Positions 48,901 to 59,587 of a stretch of DNA of 64,000 nucleotides are shown in pieces. A program made the translations under genes and the position numbers. Within the stretch, counting starts at the first letter, position 1. Each line of letters opens with the position of its first letter. This DNA is from Shewanella decolorationis S12. GTDB taxonomy: Bacteria; Pseudomonadota; Gammaproteobacteria; Enterobacterales; Shewanellaceae. The DNA is taken from assembly GCF_000485795.1 (NCBI RefSeq), contig NZ_AXZL01000061.1, positions 1 to 64,000 of the forward strand, in the 5' to 3' direction. The notes beneath the pieces were generated by a model, which saw nothing but the letters and a program-made list of their open reading frames with translations, made no database searches and had not been told where the DNA came from.

Positions 48901-50151
48901 TTATGGCGTTTGTTTGGCTTCGGATTGCTGCCAGTTGAGTTTCAGTTGCTCAACGACCTCTATCCGCTTCGAATTGAGCGCCTGTTTTATCTGTGCACCT
49001 TGAAAACCTGCCGCAATAATAGCCTTTACATCGACCGTATTGGCGGCTAAAAAACAAGCAGAAAGATAATCGCCTTGTGGATAGGCATGATGCTCGAATC
49101 CGGTTCGGCCACGCATATCGGCGATGCAGGCTAATAGTAGTTGCTCCAGCCGTTCTGGTTTACGCCAAAAATCGGCTTTATCGAAGAGCTTGATGATGGT
49201 CTCGGCCCTCAACTCAAAAGCTTGGTGCACATTCTGATGCTGATCGCTCACTAAGAGCGCCAGATCGCGATATTCGTTGGGGATCCGCAAGCGTTCACAC
49301 AGACTTTTTATGACGGGTAAGCCCTTCTGTCCATGACCATGGTGTTTAGGCCAATGCTCTTTAGGGCTTAATGCTTTACCCAAATCATGCACTAAGGCAG
49401 CAAAGCGCACGGCTTTTTCCTCTGTCAGAGAGCTGGCTTGGGCTAACACCAACATAGTATGTAACCCCGTGTCTATTTCTGGATGCCATTTTTCCGGTTG
49501 TGGCACACCAAAAAGCGCCTCAATCTCAGGGAACAGAATATTCAAGGCGCCACATTGGCGTAGTACTTCGAAAAAGACTTCTGGGTGAGGGCCGCCAAGA
49601 CTCTTATCGACTTCTTGCCAGACGCGCTCAGGCGTCAGCGCTGTTAATTCCTCGGTTTGGCTCATGTGCCGCATTAACGCCATGGTTTCAGCGGCAATCT
49701 CGAAACCTAAGTCATGAAAACGTGCGGCAAAGCGGGCCACCCTTAATACTCGCAGCGGATCTTCAGCAAAGGCGGCCGACACATGTCGCAGCTGACGCGC
49801 GTTGATATCTGCGATGCCATGGTAGGGATCGTACAAGTTACCCGCCTCATCTTGGGCGATGGCATTAATGGTTAAATCGCGTCTCAGCAGGTCTTGCTCT
49901 AGGGTGACGTCCGGACTGGCATAACAGCTAAAGCCGCCATAGCCGAGGCCGACTTTGCGCTCCGTTCGCGCTAAGGCATATTCTTGTTGGGTTTTAGGGT
50001 GTAAAAAGACGGGGAAGTCTTTACCCACCTGGCGATAGCCTAACTGCTGCATTTGCTCAGGAGTGGCACCGACAACCATAAAATCTTTATCTTTTATTGG
50101 GAGATTGAGCAGGCTGTCTCGTACAGCGCCGCCCACTAAATAAATTTTCAC
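48901..50151 (-). CDS. cca: Cca, multifunctional CCA-adding enzyme with HD domain
   Basis: 416 aa. The nucleotidyltransferase core has [20 protein letters not shown], with the DxD metal site as DKD. An HD phosphohydrolase domain follows, with [11 protein letters not shown] and LVSDQHQ. It adds or repairs the tRNA 3' CCA and removes 2',3'-cyclic phosphates. The E. coli enzyme is of similar build (412 aa). Alone on the minus strand. Confidence 0.95.
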   Translation of the reverse strand: MKIYLVGGAVRDSLLNLPIKDKDFMVVGATPEQMQQLGYRQVGKDFPVFLHPKTQQEYALARTERKVGLGYGGFSCYASPDVTLEQDLLRRDLTINAIAQDEAGNLYDPYHGIADINARQLRHVSAAFAEDPLRVLRVARFAARFHDLGFEIAAETMALMRHMSQTEELTALTPERVWQEVDKSLGGPHPEVFFEVLRQCGALNILFPEIEALFGVPQPEKWHPEIDTGLHTMLVLAQASSLTEEKAVRFAALVHDLGKALSPKEHWPKHHGHGQKGLPVIKSLCERLRIPNEYRDLALLVSDQHQNVHQAFELRAETIIKLFDKADFWRKPERLEQLLLACIADMRGRTGFEHHAYPQGDYLSACFLAANTVDVKAIIAAGFQGAQIKQALNSKRIEVVEQLKLNWQQSEAKQTP

Positions 50152-50325
50152 AGGAATATTTTAGCTAGTGTGTCATAAAGCTAGCTTAACATGATGAGGC
50201 GATGGCGAGGCGAATTTGGATGCAGATATTTATTGGGATGTCACATCCATGTTGCGGATGTTTTGACAATATCCCTGGGACGTTTTAACGTGGGGCGTTA
50301 TTTTTAGCTTAGGATGATTGGTGGT

Positions 50326-52014
50326 ATGTACAAGGCCTTTTATGGACTCAGTGATAACCCTTTTTCGATTGCACCCAATCCCCATTATTTATTTTTGAGT
50401 GACAGGCACAGAGAGGCCTTAGCCCATTTGACCTATGGACTGGGAGAAACTGGGGGCTTTGTGTTGTTGACGGGGGAGGTCGGCACGGGGAAGACGACAG
50501 TATCTCGTTGTTTGCTTGGGCAATTACCCGATCATACCGATACGGCGTTTATCTTAAATCCTTCGCTGACGGAGTTGGAATTACTCGCCACACTCTGTGA
50601 TGAATTGAAGATTAGCTATGGTGAAAACCCAACCCTTAAACAGCTCACTGACCATCTGAGTCGTTTCTTACTGGCCAATCATGAGAAAGGCCGTAATACG
50701 GTACTCATCATCGATGAGGCGCAGCATCTGCGCCCCGAAGTATTAGAGCAGTTAAGGCTGCTCACCAATCTTGAGACCGATACTAAAAAACTGCTGCAGG
50801 TGATCTTAATTGGTCAGCCTGAGTTGCAATTGTTGCTTAAACGGCAAGAGCTTAGACAGTTAGCCCAGCGTATTACCGCTCGTTATCATCTATTGCCTCT
50901 TAATGAAGATGAAATCGCACTCTATGTGTTGCACCGTTTACAGGTGGCGGGTCGTTTTGAACCGCTATTTACCCGTAAAGCCATTAAAGTGCTGCACAAA
51001 TACAGTGGCGGCATTCCGCGGTTAATTAACTTGCTGTGTGAACGTGCTTTGATGGCGGGTTATGCACAATCTAAGGTGCCAATCGATCACCATATGGTAA
51101 GACAAGCGGCGGCCGAGGTGCTCGGCGAAGAAGAACCACAGCCAAATAAACTCTTGTGGCCGAGCGCTATCGCGGCGGCATTGGTTGTGGCTTTCGGTGT
51201 GTCTTATTGGTTATTTACCGAAAGCCCTGCGGTTGCCAATGTGGTCAACTCATCTGTGACACAAGCGAGTCAAGCGACTCAGGCAGTGACTCAAGCATCG
51301 ATTCAAAAGAAGAGTATTCAGCCTGAGCAAACACTGGCTTCGATGCCTAGTGCGTCAGTGGCTAGCGAGCCGCAAACCCTTGCCGCGCCGGATCCGAGTG
51401 TGCGGGTGTTGCAGGAGGCCATCAAACAAAGCCGCAGTATCGATACCGCCTTTGCAAGCCTCTTTAATGTGTGGGGAAAAGTCCCTTTCAAAGGTCTTAC
51501 CGCATGTCAGTCTGCCCTTGAACAAGGACTTTCCTGCTATCAACAGCAGGGCAATTGGATGTCGCTCACAAGGCTCAATTACCCCGCGGTTGTGTATTTA
51601 GTAGATGATAATCAACAAGATTTTTATGGCGCCGTGATAGCTGTCGATGGTGATCAGCTATTGATGCAGTTGGGCGAGCAGCAGCTTTGGGTCGATAGGG
51701 CTTGGTTCAATCAACACTTTAGCGGCACCTTTGAAATTCTCTGGCAGGCGCCTAATTTACCTATGCTGGAAATCAGCCAGAAATCGAGCCCTGGGCAATT
51801 ACAATGGCTTGAAAACGCCCTTGCCCATGTCGCTAACCGACCTTCGCGCCGTGTGTCTCAATTCGATCTGAAATTAGAGAACGATCTGAAAGCCTTCCAA
51901 AGCCAACATGGTTTAAAGGCCGACGGTATTGCAGGTAATCAAACCTTAGTGAGACTGAATTTGTATTTAAGCGATCAGGGACCGCGCCTCACCGATAAGG
52001 GAGCGCAGAGTTAA
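50326..52014 (+). CDS. ExeA/GspA family ATPase with peptidoglycan-binding domain
   Basis: 562 aa. AAA ATPase domain with Walker A GEVGTGKTT (about 49) and Walker B VLIIDEAQH. One membrane helix (about 278-300), then a periplasmic part with a C39-like region and a peptidoglycan-binding domain at the end (DLKAFQSQHGLKADGIAGNQT). With GspB, it helps insert the type II secretion secretin through the cell wall. The family start MYKAFYGLSDNPF is at 50326; the earlier ATG at 50314 lacks a ribosome binding site. Overlaps gspB by one base (TAATG). Confidence 0.9.
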   Translation: MYKAFYGLSDNPFSIAPNPHYLFLSDRHREALAHLTYGLGETGGFVLLTGEVGTGKTTVSRCLLGQLPDHTDTAFILNPSLTELELLATLCDELKISYGENPTLKQLTDHLSRFLLANHEKGRNTVLIIDEAQHLRPEVLEQLRLLTNLETDTKKLLQVILIGQPELQLLLKRQELRQLAQRITARYHLLPLNEDEIALYVLHRLQVAGRFEPLFTRKAIKVLHKYSGGIPRLINLLCERALMAGYAQSKVPIDHHMVRQAAAEVLGEEEPQPNKLLWPSAIAAALVVAFGVSYWLFTESPAVANVVNSSVTQASQATQAVTQASIQKKSIQPEQTLASMPSASVASEPQTLAAPDPSVRVLQEAIKQSRSIDTAFASLFNVWGKVPFKGLTACQSALEQGLSCYQQQGNWMSLTRLNYPAVVYLVDDNQQDFYGAVIAVDGDQLLMQLGEQQLWVDRAWFNQHFSGTFEILWQAPNLPMLEISQKSSPGQLQWLENALAHVANRPSRRVSQFDLKLENDLKAFQSQHGLKADGIAGNQTLVRLNLYLSDQGPRLTDKGAQS

Positions 52015-53114
52015 TGTCCATTTTACTCGATGCGGTAACCCGTAATAAGCAGCAACAAACCTCGCCCTTACCGGATGCGGTATTAACACCAAGGGCAAGT
52101 TATCCTACGGCGCGTAAACCTGCATTCCCCGTGGCCAAGTTATCCTTACTCGCCGTTGCTGTGGCGCTGGGTGTGGGCGTGGCGTGGGGCGTGGCGAATT
52201 GGCAGCAGCAAAACGCGATGCCGATAGTAAATGTGGCGCCTAGCAGTATCAATCCAAGCATGGCTGATACAAATGCTGAAAACTCGCCACAGACAGCCTC
52301 TATTGCGCAGCCATCTGTCGAAGGTGTTCGCGCCTCATCAGGTGCCGTTACTAAGGCTGCGTTGCAAACTAGTGGATCAGGGCAAACCTCAGCAGAATCG
52401 TCGGGATTTCGATTAGCGGGCAAAGTGGCACTGCCAAGGGAGCAGGTATTAAATGAAGCGCCTGCAAACGTGCAGCCTTATCTGAACTCGAACATGAGTT
52501 CGACTCAGGCTGCTACGGCATCCGCTTCTGCGAGTGCGGACCCGAGCTATGACGACTATCTGGCAACCTCTGCCGCCTTAGATGAAACGACCCGAACGCA
52601 GCAATCCTCAGTCGAAAACGTTGCGCCACAGGATACGAGCGAGTCAGAGCCTATTATGCTGGGCGCTAATGCAAATCGTCAGGGCTTAGCGACACTCGAG
52701 GCACTGCGTGAGCAAGTCAATGCAGCAGCGGCCGATGTGGGCTTAGAGACGGCGCAGAGCCGCAAAGAGGATGAGTTAGTCGCGAATTTTCAGGATGCGC
52801 TCAAGGATGTGGAATATGTTAAAGCAGCTAAGACGCCAGTAACTGAGCCCAAGCTTGATCCTATTCCTAAGGTCGAAAACGACGATATTCCTAAATATGG
52901 GCAACTGCCCGCGGGGTTACAGCTTCAAGTTCCTGAATTTAATATTGTTGCCCACGTTTATTCGACGGATGCGAGTCAGCGTTGGTTGAATGTCGATGGC
53001 GCAGAGTTACAGGAAGGCGATAAGATTGGAGGCAAATTAAAGATTATTGCGATTCGCCCACGGGATGTGGTGCTCGAAATCCAAGGTACACAGTTTAGAG
53101 TACCTGCGATTTAA
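52014..53114 (+). CDS. GspB/ExeB-like type II secretion assembly protein
   Basis: 366 aa. A membrane helix (about 42-62), a long low-complexity Ser/Ala/Thr/Gln region, and a C-terminal GspB domain of about 75 residues with LPAGLQLQVPEFNIVAHVYS and VVLEIQGTQFRVP. It partners the ExeA-like ATPase, whose gene stops at its start codon. The other gsp genes are not in this window. Confidence 0.88.
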   Translation: MSILLDAVTRNKQQQTSPLPDAVLTPRASYPTARKPAFPVAKLSLLAVAVALGVGVAWGVANWQQQNAMPIVNVAPSSINPSMADTNAENSPQTASIAQPSVEGVRASSGAVTKAALQTSGSGQTSAESSGFRLAGKVALPREQVLNEAPANVQPYLNSNMSSTQAATASASASADPSYDDYLATSAALDETTRTQQSSVENVAPQDTSESEPIMLGANANRQGLATLEALREQVNAAAADVGLETAQSRKEDELVANFQDALKDVEYVKAAKTPVTEPKLDPIPKVENDDIPKYGQLPAGLQLQVPEFNIVAHVYSTDASQRWLNVDGAELQEGDKIGGKLKIIAIRPRDVVLEIQGTQFRVPAI

Positions 53115-53134
53115 CTTGCTCAGTTACCAATATA

Positions 53135-53156
53135 AAAGGCGCCGATGGGCGCCTTT
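53135..53156. terminator. Bidirectional terminator between gspB and nhaD
   Basis: 9-bp stem AAAGGCGCC/GGCGCCTTT with a short GATG loop, between convergent genes. Confidence 0.85.
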
Positions 53157-53179
53157 CGTTTATGGCTTAAGATAAAAGC

Positions 53180-54427
53180 TTAAGCGAAGAAGTTGTAAGC
53201 TAGGAATAAGGTCAGGGCGTAACCCACGGTGTAGCATAGGAACAAGGCTGGCACATATTTCAGGTAGCTTACGAAAGTCAGCTCTTTTACTTTGCTCATG
53301 GCGACGATACCCGCAGCCGAACCAATCACTAACAACGAACCACCTACGCCCACACTGTAGGTTAAGCCTAACCATTCTGGGGTGTTGAGTACAGGTTCTG
53401 CTTTAAGCAGCGCAGCCGTCAATGGCACGTTATCGATCAGGGCTGAACCCATACCTGTAACGAAGTTAGAGATGTTTGGATTAAACAGGCTGTAAGCTTC
53501 GGTCAGCATATCTAAGGTGCCGATTTCTTTAAGCATACCCACCAGCAGTAAAATCCCCAGGAAGAACAACAGGGTATCGTACTCGACTTGGCGAATATAT
53601 TCGAGGATCTTGATTTCTTCTTTGTCGCTGCGGGTGGTGTGGCCGATAAGGAACATAATCGACAGGCCAGTTAAGAAGGTTAGTACCGGTGGAATACCGA
53701 AGAGAATGTTCAGCAGCATGGTCATCAGAATTGTGCAGAAGAACACTAAGGCAATTAGCAGATCCACGGTTTGATAGCTGTGCTTAATTGGAGTGGTGGA
53801 AACCACGCCTTCAGCCTTCAGCGAAAACAGCGTCGCTAGTAAAACTACACTCACGGCAGATGGGATAAAAAGCATCAACAGTTCGGAGATGTGTACGTGG
53901 CCGCCTAAGAAGATCATCAGAGTGGTAACGTCACCGGTGATCAGAGCCACACCGCCAGAGTTGACGGCGAAAATAATCAACACCGCCATTCTGCGGCGCA
54001 TTTGTTTTTCGAGCTTAAAGGTCGTTAACAAGCCTAAAGACACTAAGGTCGCAGTGACGTTATCACAGAAAGCCGACAGGATAAGCGCGAATAAGGCCAC
54101 TTGGATCATTAACAAGCGTACAGAAACCTTCTGCGGAAACAGCTTCTGCACCATGATTTGGATCATACCTTTGGCGTTAAGATAGGCCACAAAGGTCATT
54201 GTCGACATCAAAAACAGCCACAGGGTGGCAATTTCTAGCAAGTTTTCATTGAGTTGATGGGCAACGAGTTTTTCGTGGTTAGCATCTCCGGCTGCCATAA
54301 AAAGTGCTACCCAGGAAATACAGCCAAAGAATAAGGTGGTTTTTGCTTTATTAAGATGGGTGACTTCTTCGAAAATAATACTGAGCAATGCGAGCACCGC
54401 CAGTATGATCAGAAAGGTATATAACAT
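53180..54427 (-). CDS. nhaD: NhaD family Na+/H+ antiporter
   Basis: 415 aa with about eleven membrane segments, ion-transporter superfamily. LSAFCDNVTATL, VNSGGVALITGDVTTLMIF and ALIDNVPLTAAL are the conserved NhaD motifs with polar residues in the membrane. It exports Na+ or Li+ in exchange for H+. ATG at 54427 follows GGAATTG; a longer frame to 54496 would give an atypical polar start. Confidence 0.9.
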   Translation of the reverse strand: MLYTFLIILAVLALLSIIFEEVTHLNKAKTTLFFGCISWVALFMAAGDANHEKLVAHQLNENLLEIATLWLFLMSTMTFVAYLNAKGMIQIMVQKLFPQKVSVRLLMIQVALFALILSAFCDNVTATLVSLGLLTTFKLEKQMRRRMAVLIIFAVNSGGVALITGDVTTLMIFLGGHVHISELLMLFIPSAVSVVLLATLFSLKAEGVVSTTPIKHSYQTVDLLIALVFFCTILMTMLLNILFGIPPVLTFLTGLSIMFLIGHTTRSDKEEIKILEYIRQVEYDTLLFFLGILLLVGMLKEIGTLDMLTEAYSLFNPNISNFVTGMGSALIDNVPLTAALLKAEPVLNTPEWLGLTYSVGVGGSLLVIGSAAGIVAMSKVKELTFVSYLKYVPALFLCYTVGYALTLFLAYNFFA

Positions 54428-54960
54428 AACTGCAATTCCAACTGCTGTTTTAATGTCGTGGCAAGCCAAAGGCGAGCTATTGAGTGGCATTATCAAGGCT
54501 AAATTAAGCTTGCCGTGTTAACGCGTGCGGATCAGAACATAATGGGGCGAATAACGCAACTGTTAGCTGTAACTCGGTTTTGCGTCATTTTGTGATATTG
54601 CTCTCAGTGAAATTGGTTTGATTTTAGCGTTAACCGCTGTTTTTATTTTGATTGCTAGTTAATTATCTTGTTTGCTTGAGATTGCCAAAGGACTGTAAAG
54701 TAAGATCTACGATTAAAGTCTAAGCAGTTATTTTGCCGATCCCGCAATTAATTTTTCTTTATGAAGCAAATCTTGAACGAAAATGCAGTCAATCAAGTAA
54801 AGGATTGGATTTCGTGCTGATTACGGAGCTGTGTACGGGAATCTCTAGCCATGTCACAAATATGACGTAGTCAAAAGATTGACTGAGCATAAAGTGGGCG
54901 GTATCTTGTGTCTCTGAAATGTTTTAGACACTGGATGTTGTATTTTGAGGATGATGCAAA
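54428..54960. other. Intergenic region upstream of nhaD and a small ORF
   Basis: About 530 bases with the nhaD promoter side and A+T-rich DNA. No gene or RNA recognised. Confidence 0.5.
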
Positions 54961-55158
54961 ATGAACTTTGTACTCCGGAGTCTCTTACTATTAGGCTCTT
55001 TAGTTTGGCTGATCTACAGCGGGAAACAATTACTTGCTTTGGGAGTATTCCATAATCCTAGCTTAGTTATTGATCACCTTACGTTAACTCTACAGGCTTT
55101 AGTCGCAGCGATTATATTTAAGTCTGCTTTAGGCTCAAAAAAGTCTGATAGCTATTAA
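54961..55158 (+). CDS. Small two-span membrane protein, hypothetical
   Basis: 65 aa with hydrophobic segments at about 4-20 and 38-55. ATG preceded by TGAGGATGATGCAAA, a fair ribosome binding site. Not recognised. It lies alone between nhaD and hemL; may be a small membrane regulator or unexpressed. Confidence 0.5.
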   Translation: MNFVLRSLLLLGSLVWLIYSGKQLLALGVFHNPSLVIDHLTLTLQALVAAIIFKSALGSKKSDSY

Positions 55159-55218
55159 CGGGGGCTATGTTTCCCCATACGGCATTTAATACGATTGGTA
55201 TAAAAGCTAAGCAATAAA

Positions 55219-55240
55219 AAGGGACGCTAATGCGTCCCTT
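55219..55240 (-). terminator. Terminator of hemL
   Basis: 9-bp stem AAGGGACGC/GCGTCCCTT with loop TAAT. On the minus strand followed by TTTATTGC. Confidence 0.88.
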
Positions 55241-55258
55241 AGTGTTTTAAGCTCTCGC

Positions 55259-56551
55259 TTACATTGCCGCTTTCATACGACCTAATACACGGTCCGCCGC
55301 TTCAAGCGTGAGGCGCAGTTCTTCTTCGCCATGGGCCATCGACAGGAAGCCTGCTTCATAGGCACTCGGCGCTAGGTAAACGCCTTCATCTAGCATGCCG
55401 TGATAGAAAGTACGGAAGTGTTCAATATTGCACTTAGTCACTTGGTCGAAGCGCGTGATCTGCTCTTGCTCGGTGAAGAAGAAACCGAACATGCCACCGA
55501 CATAGTTGATGGCCATTGGAATACCGTGTTTATCGGCCGCCGCTTTAAAGCCTTCGGCAATACGTTTGGTTTTCGCGCTTAGCGCTTCGTACAGACCTTC
55601 TTCACACAGGGCTTCCATTTGCGCTAGACCCGCTGACATCGCAATGGGGTTACCTGACAGGGTACCTGCTTGGTACACAGGGCCGGTTGGTGCGATAAAC
55701 TGCATCACTTCTTTACGGCCACCAAATGCACCCACAGGCATGCCGCCGCCGATGACTTTACCCAGTGTGGTTAAGTCAGGAGTTACGCCATAGTGGCCTT
55801 GAGCACCGCTTCTTGATACACGGAAACCTGTCATCACTTCGTCGATAATGAGCAGCGCACCAAACTCATCACACAGGCTACGCAGACCTTCGAGGAAGCC
55901 TGGGATAGGTGGGATACAGTTCATGTTGCCAGCGACAGGCTCGATGATGATACAAGAGATTTCGGTCGGATATTGTTCGAACAGGCTACGAACAGAATCA
56001 AGATCGTTATACACAGCGGTTAAGGTGTGCTTGGCGAAATCTTCAGGAATACCTGGAGAGCTTGGTTGGCCTAAGGTCAAAGCACCAGAACCAGCTTTAA
56101 CTAATAGGCAGTCCGCGTGACCGTGGTAGCAGCCTTCAAACTTTAAGATCTTGTCGCGATTGGTAAAACCACGCGCTAAACGAATTGCACTCATGGTGGC
56201 TTCAGTGCCTGAGCTTACCATGCGTACTTGTTCGATAGAAGGCACCATGGCGATGACTTTCTCAGCCATTTGCACTTCCAGCTCGGTTGGTGCACCAAAA
56301 GACAGACCATTGTGCACCGCAGCTAATACGGCTTCACGGATCTTCGGATGGTTGTGGCCTAAAATCATCGGGCCCCAAGAGCCAACATAGTCGATATAAG
56401 CTTTGCCATCGGCATCGTAAATATAAGCGCCATCAGCTTTTTCAATAAACAGCGGCGAACCACCTACACCGTTAAATGCACGAACCGGAGAGTTAACACC
56501 GCCGGGGATGGTTTTTTTAGCCTGTTCAAATAGCGCTTCGGAACGGGTCAT
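55259..56551 (-). CDS. hemL: HemL, glutamate-1-semialdehyde aminomutase
   Basis: 430 aa, PLP fold. Motifs [36 protein letters not shown] and the cofactor Lys in [17 protein letters not shown]. It makes 5-aminolevulinate for haem. A pyrB gene ends 27 bases before its start codon on the same strand. Confidence 0.96.
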   Translation of the reverse strand: MTRSEALFEQAKKTIPGGVNSPVRAFNGVGGSPLFIEKADGAYIYDADGKAYIDYVGSWGPMILGHNHPKIREAVLAAVHNGLSFGAPTELEVQMAEKVIAMVPSIEQVRMVSSGTEATMSAIRLARGFTNRDKILKFEGCYHGHADCLLVKAGSGALTLGQPSSPGIPEDFAKHTLTAVYNDLDSVRSLFEQYPTEISCIIIEPVAGNMNCIPPIPGFLEGLRSLCDEFGALLIIDEVMTGFRVSRSGAQGHYGVTPDLTTLGKVIGGGMPVGAFGGRKEVMQFIAPTGPVYQAGTLSGNPIAMSAGLAQMEALCEEGLYEALSAKTKRIAEGFKAAADKHGIPMAINYVGGMFGFFFTEQEQITRFDQVTKCNIEHFRTFYHGMLDEGVYLAPSAYEAGFLSMAHGEEELRLTLEAADRVLGRMKAAM

Positions 56552-56577
56552 GTTAAGTCCTTAAAGTAAGTAGCCGA

Positions 56578-57597
56578 TTAGCGATCGGCTTTACGTGAAT
56601 ACCAATTAACGGGACACTCATATTTTTCGAGTTGCGAGTCAACCCCGAGTGTCAATGCAAACAGTGCCATACGAATTAGCAGTCCATTGTCCGCCTGTCT
56701 GAAGATAGCGAGATTAGGATGGCTGTTCAAATCATTATCTAACTCATTAGCTTGCGCACGCGAATCCCGTGGCAGCGGGTGCATGATCACAGTGTTAGAT
56801 TTGCAATGTTGGGTATAAATACTGCGGTTCAAACGGAATTTACCGCGGTATTTGTTCGCTTCTTCCTGGGATGGGAAGCGCTCTTCTTGAATGCGGGTCA
56901 GATAAAGAATGTCGGCTTTATCTAAGTGGCCTTCAAGCTGGTCTGTTATTTTGATGCTATGGCCAGCATTTTCAATGTCGGAGATCACATAGTCAGGCAT
57001 TGCTAATTCAGTTGGCGAAATCAGTGTGAAGCTGATGTTCTTATACATGCACAGCAGGCGCGACAGAGAATGAACTGTACGACCAAATTTTAAGTCGCCG
57101 ACCATAGCGATATGCATGCCATCGATACCGCGGCCAGCATGGCCTAACTCTTTTTGAATGGTGAATAAATCGAGCAGGGCTTGAGTCGGGTGCTCGTTCG
57201 AACCATCACCACCGTTGATTACTGGCACGCGGCTACCTTCAGCAAACTCTTTCACCGAATAAGAGTCGGGGTGGCGCATCGCAATCACATCGGAATAGGT
57301 TGAGAGTACACGTGCGGTATCGTACAGTGACTCGCCCTTAGATAAGGACGAAGAGGCCATGCCAGTGGTTTCACGCACATGGCCGCCGAGTAAGTTAAAG
57401 GCACAGCCAAAACTCACGCGGGTACGGGTACTAGGCTCGAAAAACAGGTTACCTAAAATGGCGCCTTCGAGCACCTTAGTGCGCTTCTCACGAAGTGCAT
57501 AGGGCATCATACGATGGGCAACATTAAAAATAGTTTGGATTGAATCAAGATCTAACTGGTTTACGGAGAGGATATGGGATCCTTCGAACTGGTTCAT
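56578..57597 (-). CDS. pyrB: PyrB, aspartate carbamoyltransferase
   Basis: 339 aa. Carbamoyl-phosphate loop FFEPSTRTRVSF, active-site loop SSLSKGES, GGDGSNEHPTQ, and MHPLPR near the end. It makes carbamoyl-aspartate for pyrimidines. No pyrI regulatory gene lies next to it, and it is about 30 residues longer than E. coli PyrB. ATG at 57597 (MNQFEGSHIL) follows a GGAAAACAGG; the TTG at 57612 is less likely. Confidence 0.93.
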   Translation of the reverse strand: MNQFEGSHILSVNQLDLDSIQTIFNVAHRMMPYALREKRTKVLEGAILGNLFFEPSTRTRVSFGCAFNLLGGHVRETTGMASSSLSKGESLYDTARVLSTYSDVIAMRHPDSYSVKEFAEGSRVPVINGGDGSNEHPTQALLDLFTIQKELGHAGRGIDGMHIAMVGDLKFGRTVHSLSRLLCMYKNISFTLISPTELAMPDYVISDIENAGHSIKITDQLEGHLDKADILYLTRIQEERFPSQEEANKYRGKFRLNRSIYTQHCKSNTVIMHPLPRDSRAQANELDNDLNSHPNLAIFRQADNGLLIRMALFALTLGVDSQLEKYECPVNWYSRKADR

Positions 57598-57788
57598 CAG
57601 CCTGTTTTCCAATTGCTAGGGGGCGTTAAAGTGCAATGTCGCGCTTTGTGCCCTGATGTATATGTAGGGTGGCTGAGGCGCGATTGTAACAGATGCACAG
57701 GGGCAGCGAAATAGTCGCCGCGCCCTCGTATAGATTTTTTAAGCAGCTAATACAGGATTTTGTGAATCTAAGCTCATCTTTACAGGGC

Positions 57789-59513
57789 TTAGACTTGGCC
57801 GGAGCGAATTTCCTGTTGTAGGTTCGACCAACTGACTACTCCCACCACATTGTCTGGGGTGTCTTGGTAGATAAATACCTCACCGCTGCGCTTGGGCGAC
57901 AACAAGTTATACACCTCATCGAGGGTTTTAGTGTCACTCAAGCCCTGCATCGGATGGCGCGAGAGGGTGATGTTGTCATCGTAGGATTGCATCTCGAGGC
58001 TGAGCATTTCAATCACCCCATCGGCGTTACGCACTAACACTGGGCGACCTTCGGCGCGTTTTAACACTTCGAGCAGCAGCTCGTCGTTGTTGTTGACGAT
58101 AACAAAACGCTTATCCATCAGGGCGCGCACGCCTTTTTTCTGTAGCGCTAGATTTACCGGGGCGACTTTATAGCCTAAGCCCATAATCTCTAACTGCTTG
58201 AAGAAAATAGAGTTGGTTTTAAACCCTTGATAGGCAATCAAGAAGGCGGGAATGGTCACAAACATTGCCGGCAGAATGATACTGGCATCGTTGGTCATCT
58301 CAAGTAGCGCCACTAGGGCGGCGAGCGGCGCACTGAGGCAAACCCCCATCATCGCTGTCATGCCGATAACCGTATAGAGGCCAACATAAGGCGCAATCGA
58401 AGGGAATAGAATGGCGCTAACTAAAGCTAAGATGGCACCGATCAAGGCGCCAATGCCGTAGAGCGGACCAATCAAGCCGCCCGGGATCCCAAGTCCGATT
58501 GCCGCTATGGTGGCGATAATCTTGGCCGCAAGCAGGGCGATGAGTAGTAATAAACTAGGGTGCTCGCTAATGGCTTCACTGATGGCCAAATCCCCAGTGC
58601 CGAGGGCTTGGGGCAAGATTAAGCCAATCAGTGTAGTGATACTGCCCGCCAGTAATAGCCGATAAATCAGTGGCCAGTTTTGCCCTGTGGCGGTGACTTT
58701 AAGGAGCGCGTAGTTGAAGAAGGCGGCGGCGCAGCCCAGTGCAATGCCGCCCAAGGCTAAAATGGGATAGTGATCCAATGGAATATGGATTACTTGAATA
58801 CGGTCAAACTCGTGCACATTACCAAAAACCAACTGGCTGGAAACTGCGCCACAAATCGCGGACAGCATAATCGGGAAGAAGTAATGCACCTTGTACTCGC
58901 GCACTATCACTTCGAGTACAAATATCACTGCCGCGAGCGGTGCGTTAAAGGTGGCGGCAATCCCAGCGGCAATGCCGCTCGCGCACATTATCCGCACACT
59001 ATTGTCGGGAAGATTAAATTTTTCGGCCAAAACGCTGGCACTTACGGCGCCAAGGTGAATGGCAGGCCCTTCGCGTCCTACCGAGAAATTGGTGCCTAAG
59101 GCAAACAGGGCTTGAAAAAATTGCCCTGCGGCAGATTGCAGCGGAATTTTGCCATAGTGCAATTTAACTCTATGTAATACATAGGCAATCCCCATACGCT
59201 TGTAACGTTTGGAGCCGAGTTTGGCGACAATCCAGATCAACAAGGCACCAAAAAGTGGCAACAGGGCTCGCCAGTCGGCGATGTTACCCGTAAAATCCAG
59301 CGTCTCGATTTGGGTGTAATGGTTCGCCCACAGGAGCAAGAGTCGAAACAATAGGATCACGCAGGAGGCGAAGATGGCGAATAGCAAGGCCAGTAAGCAC
59401 AACTGCGCACTGATCTTGGCTTGGGATAAATGATCGCGCAGCTCATTAGTTAAGTACTTTTTAGCTGTGCTGATGGCGTCTTGAATCGCGGCTTTATTTA
59501 TCGTTAATTGCAC
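57789..59513 (-). CDS. ClC family protein with CBS domains, channel-like residues
   Basis: About 574 aa: ClC membrane core (about 20-440) and a C-terminal CBS pair (about 450-570). The gating Glu is kept (GREGPAIHLGA). The inner proton Glu of E. coli ClC (203, in NAPLAGILFIIEEM) is Val here (NAPLAAVIFVLEVI), as in eukaryotic ClC channels. The GSGIP selectivity loop is altered to RMGIAY. GTG at 59513 has an AGG upstream; a TTG at 59594 would make 601 aa but would overlap the divergent gene. Confidence 0.88.
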   Translation of the reverse strand: MQLTINKAAIQDAISTAKKYLTNELRDHLSQAKISAQLCLLALLFAIFASCVILLFRLLLLWANHYTQIETLDFTGNIADWRALLPLFGALLIWIVAKLGSKRYKRMGIAYVLHRVKLHYGKIPLQSAAGQFFQALFALGTNFSVGREGPAIHLGAVSASVLAEKFNLPDNSVRIMCASGIAAGIAATFNAPLAAVIFVLEVIVREYKVHYFFPIMLSAICGAVSSQLVFGNVHEFDRIQVIHIPLDHYPILALGGIALGCAAAFFNYALLKVTATGQNWPLIYRLLLAGSITTLIGLILPQALGTGDLAISEAISEHPSLLLLIALLAAKIIATIAAIGLGIPGGLIGPLYGIGALIGAILALVSAILFPSIAPYVGLYTVIGMTAMMGVCLSAPLAALVALLEMTNDASIILPAMFVTIPAFLIAYQGFKTNSIFFKQLEIMGLGYKVAPVNLALQKKGVRALMDKRFVIVNNNDELLLEVLKRAEGRPVLVRNADGVIEMLSLEMQSYDDNITLSRHPMQGLSDTKTLDEVYNLLSPKRSGEVFIYQDTPDNVVGVVSWSNLQQEIRSGQV

Positions 59514-59587
59514 TGCATTGGCCTGAGTTGTATTGTATCGAACTCGTTCTTGAGTTGATTGTATTTTATATAAGGGGCTGTTACCTA

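Noticed and set aside
53793-54185. A 130-aa plus-strand frame
   Set aside because: Antisense to nhaD with an Ile/Ser/Lys-rich composition typical of shadows of membrane genes.
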